A stretch of DNA of 64,000 bases, from assembly GCF_001680005.1 (NCBI RefSeq), contig NC_033569.1:1798001-1862000 (forward strand), in the 5' to 3' direction. The position numbers and the translations under genes were made by a program. The notes below the pieces were generated by a model. It was not told the origin of the DNA. It ran no database searches and saw only the letters and a list, made by a program, of their open reading frames with translations. Positions within the stretch are counted from its first letter, which is position 1; every line of letters starts with the position of its first letter. This document shows positions 1-13,045 of the stretch, one piece after another. Source of the DNA: Plasmodium coatneyi (taxonomy: Eukaryota; Apicomplexa; Aconoidasida; Haemosporida; Plasmodiidae).

Positions 1-2554
1 AAGGAATTCAGGCTCCTTCAACGATGCAAGCTACGGATCAGTATCTCCCCATATTGTTAACAGAATTTGTGTAACGCCTTTTTACCCCCTTAACTGTACA
101 TTACCACTTTTTATTGCTAATCTGATGAATAAGAATTTTTTATATTTTTTTCAATTAAGTAAAAATGAAATTGCCATTTTTACCAAATGGTGATATGCCC
201 ATCCTGTTGGTCAGGCCTTCTTTTGATTTCCCACAAATTCTTCGCACAATGGGAATGAGAAAATAAAATTTTTTGCACATATACAAAGGGAGAAATTAAA
301 ACATCACAAAGTACACAGGGGAAAAAGAAAAATAAAATAAATTAGTAAATAAAATAAACTTTATTAAAATGTATGTTTGTAGAATGGACAGTTGAATGTC
401 AAATCCATTTTGTACGTGTGAGTGTTGTATTAAACTAGCTTTTTTTTTATTTTTTTTTTGTAATGGTAACAACATTGTAAACCGTATAGGACTTTAAAAA
501 TAATGATCTTTTTAAAACATTATTATAAAAGTTTGAACATCTCTTAATGAATTTTCAGAAGACAACTTAAGGAATTAGTCCTTTAATTTGCTCTGTTGGA
601 GCTTGACCCTTGGAGGGGAAAAGAAATTGTCACGGAAAAGTCCCAGTAAGGATTCAATAATTAGTGAATACGGTTAATCAGAGGTGCAAATAGGATTACC
701 AATGTATGTTTAGCCCATTTGTCTTTTACTTCCCAAAGAGAGACATGTCATTCTGACGTCCGCTATACGTTGTGCGCTCCACAGTTACGCTGTGAACTCG
801 CCGTGACCGGGACCCTTCGCAAACAGGCGCGTAAATGTACACCCATAGACATAGTAAAGTTAAACAAGTGGATGCTCCCCTTATCTGCTACATAGCATAT
901 ATACAAGCAGGGGAACACTTTTCGCATATTTCAGAAAATATTGCCCGGGAGAAGGCGGATTAGACGAAGAAGAAAGTCCAGTGCTTTCTTCGTCAATTTA
1001 GAACATAACGCAATTTGCACCTAGCAGATAAAAGCATCATCATCATCTTGCGTTTTTTAAAAGACATTTTTGTAGGGCGCTTCTTCCTGTCATCATTTCA
1101 TCATTTTATCGTTTTCCATAAAGTACTTTTTAAAAATAGCTGCATTTTTAAAATCGTCTAAGTGTTCGTGAAAAGCGCTTTTCTATTTTTTCTCTGAATG
1201 TTAAAAAAGAAAAAACAAAGTTAGCAAATTCGAAAAGTTATTTTTGCCGCCATGGCTATCATTCCCCCATTTTGTTGCTGCCTACGGTATTTTTTTTCTC
1301 ACAATTTATAGGAAAAAATCGTAAACCTCCTTTCATTGCAGTGCGGTGAAATAGTGAAAAATAGTTTAATTTTTTTTCTCAAAAATTAAGGTTAAAAAAA
1401 AAAGCTTATTTCTGATGTAACCCTTTCTGGACATGTTTTCATATTATAATATGCTGGAGTAGTAAAAATATGCGGAGTGCGTGCGGCAAAAAAAAAAAAA
1501 AAAAAAACGGTACGCTTATATTACATGCGCTGCATTATGCGGTCACGCGATTTTGTAAATAACATTATAGGTGTACTATTCTTGTATGTTTTTGTACATA
1601 CCTGCTATATGCTGCGCTATGCTATTATAAAGGAAGGAAATATGTTCATGCGCTTTTTAACCCACCATTTATGAGAAATGCGCGGAGCGGCGAAATTTTA
1701 AACATGTACTGTACAATGATGAAAAATAATTTGTAATTTTGTCCGTACATATTTTTTTACTTTAAAGATTACTGCTATTGCATGTTACCATATTCTATGT
1801 CAGTGGGCGTTTAGTATAACGTTCGTTTGGCGCAGAAACAGCGCTCATGTGGCGTTCATCCTGCTGCGGTTATTTTCTGATGCATCCTCCGCTCGTTGAA
1901 ATGGGCGGAGGAGGACGCGCCGTATAGGAAGAAGTCGCATGTTGCGCAGATTAGTATTTTTCTACTGCGTATTTTAATTTAGTCGCATTTATATAGATTT
2001 CCCCTCGCTGTGCCTGTACGCCCACGCTCGTACAACTGCACAAACGCAGTGAGGGGAACCATCTGGTAGTAGACCAGCAGATCGATAGAACGGTAGAACG
2101 GAAAAACGGTAGACCCGTGATTTTTCCGTTTGTCCCTGGGGCAGAACTTTTCAGCATAATTTCTAAACCATGCCCGTAGGGCAAAATTGTCATATGCTGG
2201 GAAGTTTAGCCTACATGCCCTCCCGCGAGTTTATTTTTTGTTATATATCAATCTGTTCGCCCGAATTTTAAATAAATTTTTAACACCCATTTTGAAGTAA
2301 CGGCAAAAGGGAGCCCATGTACATGTGGTTGCCTAGACCGTGGTTGTCCAGTTTGCGCATATACACCCCGTTTACACTTCCCTTTCAAAGTTGCCCATTA
2401 ATGCGGCCGCTGGGGACGTATACGCTCACATAACACCTTAGCCGCAACGTTAAGGCTTTCCTTCATGTGTTGTGTGCACGTGCGTGGTATGTGCATTTTT
2501 GACCCTTAAGGAACATCCCCTTTTTGCTGATCACTCATTTGTTGTCAAAAAAAA
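1..2554. other. Intergenic region upstream of the dynamin-like gene
   Basis: No gene is resolved here. The left edge may hold the 3' end of a neighbour: frame 3 is open from base 3 to a TAA at 72-74, and frame 2 is open from base 2 to a TGA at 191-193, but neither can be identified. A 20-A run lies at 1488-1507. A patch at about 720-860 is visibly richer in G+C than its surroundings but has no recognisable tRNA boxes. The last few hundred bases should contain the promoter and 5' leader of the plus-strand gene that starts at 2555. Confidence 0.5.
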
Positions 2555-5500
2555 ATGGAGTACGGAAATGGAGGGGACAAGATTTTCGACTTGCATTCAA
2601 TCAGTCGAGAGAAGTTGGAGTTGGTGGAAGTTTTCTATGATAAAATGAAGGACACAACAAACGCAAATGCGTTGTACTTATACGCCCTGCAAATTTTTAA
2701 AATCTGTAATATCCATAATGAATTGCCTCGTTTGGTGGTATTTGGGCAGCAGTCCATGGGGAAGACGACGCTTTTGGATTTTATTATGGGAGGACCCATG
2801 GGTTATACAAGCTCAGACACAGGAACCAAGCAGCCCATTGTTATCATTCTAAAACCTAGTGAAACGAATAAAATAGAATGCTATTTGAATAAGAAGAAAG
2901 TAAGCATTGATGATTTGCATGAGAAAATGAAAGCCATTATGGCTAACCTGAATGAGACAATTATTCCAAAAGAGCTAGAAGTGGAAATTTCCATCCCAGG
3001 TGGTATTTACGCTACGTTTGTCGATTTGCCAGGAATAAAGGATGATTCTAAAGCGGGGTCAGAGCTGACGCGCAAAATTGTCCGTAATTATGTGCAGAAT
3101 TTCCCGAACGATATTTACATTTTGGTGAAGAAGGCGTCGGACGATCCGGCCAACTGGCCCTACCATTTGAGGGAGTTTTTCATGAAACCCAAACCTGTGG
3201 GTAAGTTGTGTGAATGGGTTACATGATTTAAGGGTGTGCCGGATACACGCTACTCATATGGTTAATGCGCTCCCGTAGTATAATTACTGTGCATTTATCA
3301 CTCTATGATTCTTTTTCCCCCCCTTGTGTCAATATTACAGGTCTCGGACTGCAAAACAAACAGTGCATCGTCGTGGGGACGAGGGCGTTGGAATTTCTGA
3401 ACAATGAACTGAGCACAATAAAAACGCTGACGGAGCTGCACGACAGGGTGAAGAAAAGAGGAATCACGGACCACAATGATAATATTCTATCGCTCTACTT
3501 ATTGGAATTGTTTTCCATACCGATAGAGCAGAAGGAAAAAAATGACTTTGTAACGAATAGAATTGCGATGTATTCGAAAATACTTAACGGAAGAAAACAC
3601 GTGCTAGACATGCTGATGAACAAATTTGAAAACGATTGTAACGATTCCGTTAAGAAGGAGCTACTAGATTGCTTCGATGTGGAGAAATTCAAACAAGAAG
3701 TGAATAGCAAATTTATGAACATCCTAATACAGCAGTTACGTAAGGTAGAAGTGAAGTTAGAAAAAAAAAAATCTAAGATGGATTTTTATAATAAAAAATT
3801 AGAAGAGCTATACAACAAGGGAAATATACTCAGCATAAGAGAGCAAGTCAAATTGTACATACGAGAATTGGTTAACATTGTATCTAATTTGTTGACAGGA
3901 AATTACCCTATTTTAAATTTGCCAAATAATGGAGAAGACTTTTTAAAAAAATATGGTGGAACTTTAATGGAAAATTTAAAAGACGGAAATGAACTAGCCG
4001 TGGAGTTATTTGAAAAGCAGGGATTGTACGACGAAAACTTTCTTAACTACTTAAATGAGTGTTTGTGCAAATATGCAAGTGAAAATGATATAAATAAATC
4101 CATCTCGTCGGAGAGTAACTACGACATCAATAGTATCCTGAACAATAAGGACCTTCACAACGGTACCAACAACAACAACAACAATAACAATAATAATAGT
4201 AGTAGTAATAAAAGGGCGGACAATTACGACACGCTAAACGATATGGAAAAAAAAAACTTTGACAATGTACCTGCTCTCGTGGAAGGGCAACCTGTGAGAT
4301 TCATTCTGGCGAAGGAGGAAAGCAGCATGTTCGGCGTTGTACAAAATACACCCACAGATGTGAAAAGTAAAAATATATTAGTCAGCTTCTACTTCAGAAA
4401 TAGCAACACAGAAGAGCAAGTGCAAATAAAGTCCGTTGAGAAGGACAGGTTAATCGTTATCAAGGCAGTCGAAACGCTGAATGGCGATCCCTCCTTCTTG
4501 AATGGACTACAAGTTTGGTACAAAATGGTAAGAGATGATGGATGGGTTGGATTCGATAAAGCAGAAATTATTAAAGTGTTTAACAACAATAGTAAAGTTA
4601 AAGACGTGCTGATTAGAAATTTGTCGAAAAATGATGAAGTCATATCCATAAAAATTAACGACCTCTACATGGATTACGCAAATGATGAAAATAAAGAAAA
4701 TGAGGAAAATGAAGAAAACGAAGAAATGAAAGAAAATGATGATGACATACTTAAAAAAATTGCAGGAGCTCATACCGATTTGAAAATCCTAAATCAGCTA
4801 GCCATCACATATATTTGCAAATGGCTCAAATATAATATTGCACAAATTGAACCTGAGAAAGATTTCTCAGATGAAGTCCTACTACAAATGATGAGAAGCA
4901 TTCACAACATCGTCGACCAGAGTGACTGGAAACCATTAGTTGTTGATCTTCTGCAAGCCAATATAAGTGGAAATATTTTACACCTCACCAAATTAGCTAG
5001 CTGCTCAGCTGCCGTAGCGCTGAATAGAGTATTCAAAGCAGGTTTGGGAGAAATTAACAGAAAAATTAAAAATAATTACATGGATGAAAATATATACCTC
5101 TTAAGCACAAATCCGAAATTCTTGGACGAATTGAATCAGGCCTTGCATAATTTCTGCAAAGAAAGAGCCATAACATGTGCCAGCGAAATGAAAGACATTG
5201 TTTTTGAGCAAACCTATGCTGTGCATTTCGAAATCATCGAAGAAATTTTCGATGGCTGCAAACTGTTTGAAGATAACTTCCTCACGCCTAGTGGTGTTAA
5301 ACCCACCATGTCCATAATTACCAAAAATGTGAAACAAAATTTGGCATACAGAAACCATCAGTTATCCCTAACTGATATTAAAATTAACAAAAAGTCAAAG
5401 TCGAAGGAACTCATACAGGAGGAGGTTAAGCTACAATTCTGGGCCATCAAAATGCTCATATCCGTTCCCTTCGCAACGAAGATTTATGCCCATTTTCTGA

Positions 5501-6386
5501 ACAATATTTTGCCCAAAAATAAGCACCTGGCCAATGTGTTGGACTATTCGATTGACTGCGAGAGCACGCTGGAGAAGTACATCCAGAGCAAGCTGCTTAA
5601 CCGGGAGGTGAACGGTATGCGGAAACGTGACTACAGAACAGCGCGCCCCCGTGTGCATAGCAATGACCCATTGATATTAGCTGCGTACCCCTTTTCCCTC
5701 CTTTCATGCGCGTACACATGTGTTGTATTTGTTATGTACACTTCCCCACTGTGCGGATTTGCACAAATAGGGCCACGCTTACAGCATATTACGTCCTCCT
5801 TATTTCCCCACCCCCACCCACACAGGTGTCATGGTCCCAATTGATGACAAGGAGCTAATGTCGCACTACAACATCATCGACAATAGAGACAATCTTTTGA
5901 GGAAGCTGGAAAACCAGAAGAGGCTCAACCAGTACATAACCATCGTTGCAAATTCGATCAAGCTTCTGAAAAATAATGTAATACGAAAAAGGATAAATAA
6001 AATTGCGCACGTTTTTATTTTGTCCCCAATTGGGCTTACTCCTTTGCCATTTTTTCTTTTTTCTCTTTTGGCTGAGCTTTTCTTCCATGTTAATTTTCTG
6101 AAATGCGCCAAATGTTGCAATTTTCACTGCGTGCCCATTTGCCTATTTTTCTTTCCCATTTTTAGTTATCCAAGGACAGCACACTTGATTTTGTTACCAA
6201 GTTGGATTTTGGTCAGGAAAATAAAAAAAATTGGCATCGTTCAGGTACGTAACGGGAAAATATTAGCCTTTCGAATTTTCATATTTGCTGTGCCCCCTGG
6301 CGATAGCTTAAAACAGCACATGTTTGCATAACTCTTCATTTTTCCCCATTTCCTTTTATTCCCCTTCAGATTCGTATGAAGACTGA
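2555..6386 (+). CDS. Dynamin-like GTPase (DrpC/DYN3-type), five exons
   Basis: A large dynamin-superfamily GTPase, expected to remodel membranes (organelle fission or vesicle scission). Proposed exons are 2555-3200, 3341-5614, 5826-5977, 6166-6244 and 6370-6386. All junctions are GT/AG and stay in phase, giving 1055 residues. The P-loop GQQSMGKTT is near residue 64, and the G3 box DLPGIKD is near 157. The G4 position expected to read TKxD instead reads GTRALE (about 228-233), so nucleotide specificity may be altered. The middle domain has Asn-rich and Glu/Asn-rich inserts (around 4160-4210 and 4690-4740). The end (RDNLLRKLENQKRL) resembles a short GTPase effector domain. I believe it corresponds to the third, divergent Plasmodium dynamin; classical DYN1 and DYN2 have canonical G4 boxes. 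The last two small exons are the least certain. Confidence 0.85.
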
Positions 6387-9069
6387 CGTCCTCTTCGGTA
6401 CTACAGGAACTGGATTTCCTTTTTTTTTTTTTTTTTTTTTTTGTCACTTTTGTCTGTTTCTTCACCTTAGTGCCCATGCAAGGTATATGATTATTATATG
6501 TATATATTTTTTTTTTTTTTTCGTTTGTGTTAATTTATTAAAATTCACCGCATAAGCGTGTAGAGGCCTTTTTACGTGTCACATGCTTATGTGTACGCCG
6601 CTTCCGATTTGTTACATTTATTTGTCTACCTGTGAGCGTATGCCACAGTTGCTTACACGTGCGTACATGTCCATTACGTTGGTACGCCGCCCCCACATTT
6701 TAAACTTCCCCCCGCTAAATTTTAATACTCCCGAAAGGATAAAATTTAACTTGCTTATGAATTCCGCATTTGGCATAAGTTCCCACGGATTATGGCGCCT
6801 ATGTCTTTTCACCGTTCGTATATTATATTCAATTTGTTCCACTTATGTGGAATATTTTTTTTTTTCCCATGGGCCCTCCTTCCATGCATAAGCATAAGCG
6901 TCTTATAAATATCCTGCTACGGGAGTACACATGCAAATATATACAACCTTCCGGCGTATACTCTCGTACGCTGTGATGAATTACGTGTAGGTATTTTCAT
7001 CCCCGTGTCCCCTCGGCTTTTCAATTAAAAACCATTACACGCCTGCATCACTGAAGGGTGTAGTACACATACGCGAATGTGAAATTGGCACATTTTAAAT
7101 TTGTTCACTCGTACATATAAAACTTTAATTTATGACCAAATTAAACGGCAGAAAAAGGAATTGCTTTTCCACGCTCTTTTTGTGTTACAGTTCTGCGCAA
7201 AAAGGTACTACATTAACAATGTTCACAAAAATGACGTTTCCATTTTTGCAACATCTTTGCTGCATTTTTGCTTTTTCCTTTTCCTTCCACACCACTGTAA
7301 CTCCATGACGGGAGGAAAAACAATCTATCATTTGTTCAGCCAAATTGATGGGTAAAAAAAAAATACAGCAAGTTTTTCAAAAAAATGAGAAAAAATTATG
7401 TTGAACATTTGCTTTTCCTTCACTTGCGTTAAAAAAAAGTTATTCATCACAATGTGCGTAACATGGCTTTTTTCCTTTATTTTTTCTTTTCTCTTTCTCC
7501 ATTTGGTCTTTCCCACGCATTGTTTGGAAGGAAAAGCGCTTTACTATCGTTACGTATGTTTTACGTATGACATATGCATGCCCATGAATGCCTCATTTCT
7601 GGACATGTTTCGCAGCTTAAACCTTTCATCATATCATAAAACGTTTTATAAAAAAAACGCACAAATTATATCTCGTCATATTGCGTGTATAAGCGCAATT
7701 GCCTAACCAAAAAAAAAAAAAAAGCAAGCAAAAATGGTACCTGCGGAACGAAACAAGTGAAGCCTTAATTTTACCAATATAAACGCGTATACAGTTGGAA
7801 CAAAACATGGATTTTTTCTCGCATGTGCCATCGCCTTTTTTTTTTTTTTTTTTTGTGGCAAATGGGGGAAATTTATTGCCCTCTAAATTTATGAAGCGAA
7901 TGCAACGAAAGGAACTTTCAAATTTTTCTCACCTTTTTTCTTGTAAGTTTTTTTTTTTCTTTTTCCTGCTTAAACGCTCATCATGTGTAGTATATATAAC
8001 TGCTTTTCCATTTAAGCCGCTCATTCATTCGTTAGCGCCTTATTCACTAGGACCAGTAACGCATCGCAAAATGATATATACATATAATATGTATATTATG
8101 TACCTATCCATTTAGCATTCCCCGCGCAGCGCCCATTTTTATCCATGCATTCGCAAACTTTTCCTTTAAGCATCCCTAGGTTTGTGTATTCACTAGTACT
8201 TCTCATTTACCCTTTTACGCGTTTTATATCATTGCATGAATTCACCGCGTGCAAGCAAACCAGCGCAACCACTGATCAACTGATCCGCTGACGAAGATAC
8301 TCTTTGATTCACTTTCCTTTTTTTTTTTTTTTTTTTTGTTCCTACCTTACCGGTAGAATGAAGTAACCTAAACGAATGCATGCGGCCTCGCTTCCTACAT
8401 ACCCATAAATACATGCAAATGTATTCCCACGTGAATACTCGGAAAATATACGCATACATTTCGTGACTTCACAAAATATGGGCCTTTTGAATGATAATTT
8501 TTTAAGGTGTTTTTTTCTTTATTTCCATTTGCCCCTCCCTTTAAGTTAAACCTTATTTTGTGGAACTCTTTCCCCCTAATGCCACAAGCATTGTAATAGT
8601 ATGCCGATTCGACATTAGTACGTACTTATAGTTTAGCTTTTGCCCATATGCAAAAACGTGTCCCTACCTACACATACGTGCTACATATATATATGCGTGT
8701 AAATAAGTTCATCTAGGGAGAGGTTCCCCCCAGACACACTTATATCGAGATAATTTAGAACAGATTATATAACGCTATATCATTTCTCATTTTTTGTGTG
8801 TATTTTTATTCGTAATTGATATTTTTATTTTCCTCGCAACGGTCACCTTAAAGAAGAGGAAAAAAATATACTGACGTCTTGACAGTTCATACAACTGCAT
8901 CACCATGCTTAACTGTTTCCCCTCTACATATTGACATTCACGAGAGTACATGCTTAAGCATTTCCACGTTGGCGCCCCGTCGTTGCAATAAGCACTTTGC
9001 TGACGAGGCGTAACAGACAGACGGACAGACGAACAGACAGACAAACGCAGACACACAGAAGGGCCAATT
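6387..9069. other. Intergenic region between dynamin-like and transporter genes
   Basis: No coding exon is supported. The region is full of T and A homopolymers (for example about 6419-6442, 7837-7854 and 8318-8338), and the short open frames here are mostly poly-Phe or poly-Lys products of them. Just before the transporter start, 9011-9060 carries a degenerate CAGA/CGGA tetranucleotide array, probably in the 5' leader. Confidence 0.5.
9011..9060 (+). repeat. Degenerate CAGA/GACA microsatellite in a 5' leader
   Basis: An imperfect run of ACAGACAGACGG-like tetranucleotides ends about ten bases before the transporter ATG. It is purine/C rich, unlike the A/T homopolymers that dominate the other spacers. 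It probably lies in the untranslated leader of the downstream gene. Confidence 0.6.
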
Positions 9070-11850
9070 ATGATGAAGGCCCTTAAACCGTATAGCAAGA
9101 AAAAGGAAGAAGTACAAAATCATGATGACATGAACACAGAAAATCCAACTGTTAATGGCATCAATATAAACGATATAAACATAAACGATATAGAAGAAAA
9201 TTTAAGTGACGACAAAAATGAACGGAAAGTTAAAAAAAAAGGGAAAGCCATCGAATATTATTTGTTCGATGTAGAGGCATATAACACCACCAACAACAGT
9301 ACGATAGAAAGTTTCGTTGACTTAAGTTCTATAAGATCAAATTATTTATCAGAAAATAGGAAAAAGAAAGCCAAGAAAAAAAAAACTAGCTATTTAAAAA
9401 AACAGCTAAAAATTTACAAAAAGAAATATAAAATATTGCCAGAACATAACATTGACCAAGATACCAGCTACGAAGAATCTGTGAAAAATGAAAATAAAGA
9501 CAATAGAATTTACGACCTCAAGGAGGTCAAAACGGATAAAGGAACAAATGACTTCTTGCCACAAATACGAAAGAACACCATCAATCTGAAGAAGGACGTG
9601 TTTGTAAATGTAATAAAATTTATCATCCTCGTTTCGTCGATTTTCTCCTTCGGTACGTTCAGTACAACCATAACAAAGTACATTATTTTTGTGAAGAAAT
9701 TTAATTACACGCTAATTATCACGCTTCTGGAATTTTTCATTATGTATCTGATTCTGAAGATGGTAAGGAAAGGATTTGACAGTGGGTGGGCAATACCTCC
9801 TCGAAGGGGTTTCCTGGGTTATACGCTTCATGTACCTATCACAGTGTCCCAATAATTTGAACCTCACATACACTTAAACACCCTTACAATAATGTATTCA
9901 CAATTAGGTAATCTTCTGTGGGAAAATGAAGAGTTCGACAAACTTAACGAGGAAGGAATACATCAAATATATCATTTCGAGTAAGGCATTTTTTTCTTGC
10001 CCCGTCTAGGGAGCGCTCGCCGATCCCCACGGCGTTCTCCCACGCAAACTTACATGTACACATAAAAATTCATGTATGTATTTATGTATGTATATATATG
10101 TACATTATATTTGTTTATGAATGCTTCCTTACGTTGCTCCTTTTCTTTTCCACCTCCCGCAGTTTCGGCACAACTAGGACTCAGCGTTGTGACAGGCAAT
10201 AGCGCCTACTCTTATTTGGAAATTCCGGTCATTTCTGTCATTAAATCCAGTTCGCTAATATTGATATATTTTTTATCCATCAAATTTGGTAACCTCCCTT
10301 TTTTCAAAGATCTCTGCTGATTTGTTCGAAGCGGAATAGTTTTCTCGCCTAACAGCTTGCACGTGTTAATATGTGTGAATATATGCATACGTATGTTTTT
10401 TCCCCAACCCCAATTGTGACAGGTTTGAAGGAATTCAAGTGCTCCCTGTTGTGTTCTATTGTAAGTGGATGAAGGAAACAGGCGCACGCCTAATAACGCC
10501 GTATAGGATAATACGGGCATACGTTTGGGCGTGTATACATATGTGCACATATATGTAGGCGAAAAGAAGTTTCCATGTGACATTGCAATAATCTTCCCTT
10601 CTTCCCCTTCCGCAGCTTACAATACTGATGGGGGTAATTATGAGCATTACCACGCTGAAAATAGACAGCCTATTTGGGTAAGAAAAAAATAAAATAAATT
10701 AAATAAATAAAATAAAATAAAAACGGTCGAAGCGAACATGGAAGAAGTATATCAACCACATTGGGGTTGCCTTTACTTTATTCATCACTCATTTCCCCTT
10801 CCCCCTTTTTATAGTATGTTCCTGTTGGTAATATCCGTCATCGCGTCATCCCTTAAGTGGGTTTTTACCAATGTTTTGTTAAGATCAACATCCATGAAGC
10901 TGCACATTATTTTGTTACACATATACCAAATGGCCATGCTTATCATAAGTAAGGATCTGCATGAGAACGTAAAGTGCTTTCACACCGAGTTGGATTTGCG
11001 CCAGCATGTGTGTGTACCTTTTTTTTGCAAAATGTCCACATGATAAAAATTGTTTCCCCCACTTTGTAGTTATCCCCACACTTGTGATCGATTTTACCTG
11101 TATTGTTAAAGGTGAGTGTAGCGAAAACGCAAATCGAGGTAGTTTTACTTCCAGGAAGGAAGACGTATATTATATTATAACTTAACTTTATGTGAATGTT
11201 CCCCTACTTGTTATTATATGTGCGCAAATTTACATTTAAAAAATTTCCACCTTGGACATTCTTTTTTTTTTTTTTTTTTCAGATTATAATAGCAACGTTT
11301 TAACGGTTGACCAGATACTTTCCGCATTGATTCTAGTCGCCATTGGCGCAGTGAGCAGCATATTTTTAATTCTATCTGAATTCTCATTAATATGTAAAAT
11401 GCAAGAAAAAGATATACACATTCGTGATGTGCCAGAAGAGGGCACAATTTCGATGCACATACATGTAGCAGTGCCTTATGCGTACAACACGTGTAAGAAC
11501 ATTTTTTTTCCCCCTTTTTTTTTTCGCAGCGTACACTTCATCCGTGACCCTGAGTATAGTCTTTATAGGGAGGGAGGCAATCCTTTTGATTATTGGATCG
11601 GTGAGCGAACGTCATATGTGCTCCTAAGCAGTTATGCTTTTCCTCCATTCCTGTGGCAGCTAAGCAGTTCTGTCCTTTATTCCTTTGTTCGCACAGTACC
11701 TACACATATACATATATATGTACTCACGTGTGCGCCCTTCCCCCCCTTACCCTTTAGCTATTTTTTGGTGAAAATATCGATTTTAGTTCATCCATTGGTA
11801 TAGCAATTTCGATGATTGGTACCATCCTCTATGGTTATGCGTCAAAGTGA
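9070..11850 (+). CDS. TPT/SLC35-family transporter (drug/metabolite transporter superfamily), ten exons
   Basis: A multi-span membrane transporter of the triose-phosphate/nucleotide-sugar translocator family. Proposed exons: 9070-9762, 9908-9980, 10163-10288, 10423-10460, 10616-10677, 10815-10948, 11070-11111, 11283-11393, 11530-11600, 11758-11850. All are GT/AG, phases agree, and the total is 480 residues. The first about 170 residues are a charged Lys/Asn-rich cytosolic extension; hydrophobic spans begin near residue 178. The segment SSLKWVFTNVLLRS matches the conserved (R/K)Wxx(T/N) element of SLC35C2/DUF250 transporters, and SYTSSVTLSIVFIGREAIL matches the late TPT helix. It has no obvious apicoplast leader, unlike the two known Plasmodium apicoplast phosphate translocators. 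A Golgi or ER nucleotide-sugar or sugar-phosphate role is possible, but the substrate is not readable from sequence. Confidence 0.82.
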
Positions 11851-13045
11851 TGGCCCTGATCCAAGCGGGCCATATAAGACAACGTATGTGCACGCGTAAC
11901 CACCCCGCGAATAATACGCATAATCCACCTTTTAAAACACCTTTTTTTCAATTCGAGTATATATTGTTTTTGTAATTTGTGTTCCACGTGTCTGCACACG
12001 AAATGAAGTGCAGGCATAAAAATGTTTACGCCACCGTCCAAAGGTATACACCCATCCAAAAAAAAAAAAAAAAAGCTTTACCAAAATGTTATGAGTTTTT
12101 TTTTTTATTTTTAACACATTTTTACACATTCTCCTTTTTTTTTTTTGTGTGTTAATTTTTTTTAACTGAAATGTTATTATTAAAAAAAAAAAAAGTTTTA
12201 GGAAAATTTATCAAAAACAAATTTTATAAATATGATAGTCAACGTTTTTATATTTACATAAACGTTGTTACACACAGGTGGGCTTTATACGCGTACCAAT
12301 TTATATGTTCATATGTACTTCCTACAAGAGCATTTATGTACGTATGTGTTTATACTCACATACGCATATCTACGCGCAAGCGGTGTGATGAAAAAAGGAG
12401 AGGCACGACTGCCTCCCAAAATGGATGCGTGCCCACAATTTGAGCTTCGAAATCGGGAAATCGCGCAGCCTATCGGCATGGGATTGGATCACATAAATCA
12501 TAAATACATTTCGCATTGATCAGGAAATAATAATCACATTAAAAGGTGTAAAAACAAATGGGGTAAAAAAAAACGTGTGCAGAAACGTGGAAAAAAATTG
12601 CACATGTACAAAAGCACACACATAATGCATAAGCACACATGTATGCACAACGGCATAGGTAGACAAACATATGTAGTTATATGCCACTGGGGAGAGAGGG
12701 GCGACATTTGAAAAATGCAAAATTTGCTAAAACGACTGTGTTCACGGGGGGTATATACACGAAAGTCCGATTTGGGGTTAACCAAAGGGGAGACTAAAAA
12801 AAAAATGAAATAGCCGGATCACCCTTCAGAATGAGGAAGCCTGGTTGGGTAACTAAAAATTGCGCACATAATTTATACGTATGGGATATAAATATATGTA
12901 CACATATATGTATCCATGCATACCCATACGTTGTGCTAGACCTCGTCCCCCTTGGGGTGGATCCGTGCCAATAAACATACATCCGCCATGTGTCCATACG
13001 CATGGGGCGTGTGCAACTTTAAAAAAAAAATCACAAACTTGTTTT
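11851..13045. other. Tail-to-tail spacer between transporter and AP-2 mu genes
   Basis: Both flanking genes end here, so it should hold two 3' untranslated regions and polyadenylation signals. Homopolymers occur at about 12058-12074 (A) and 12131-12144 (T). I see no gene. Confidence 0.5.
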
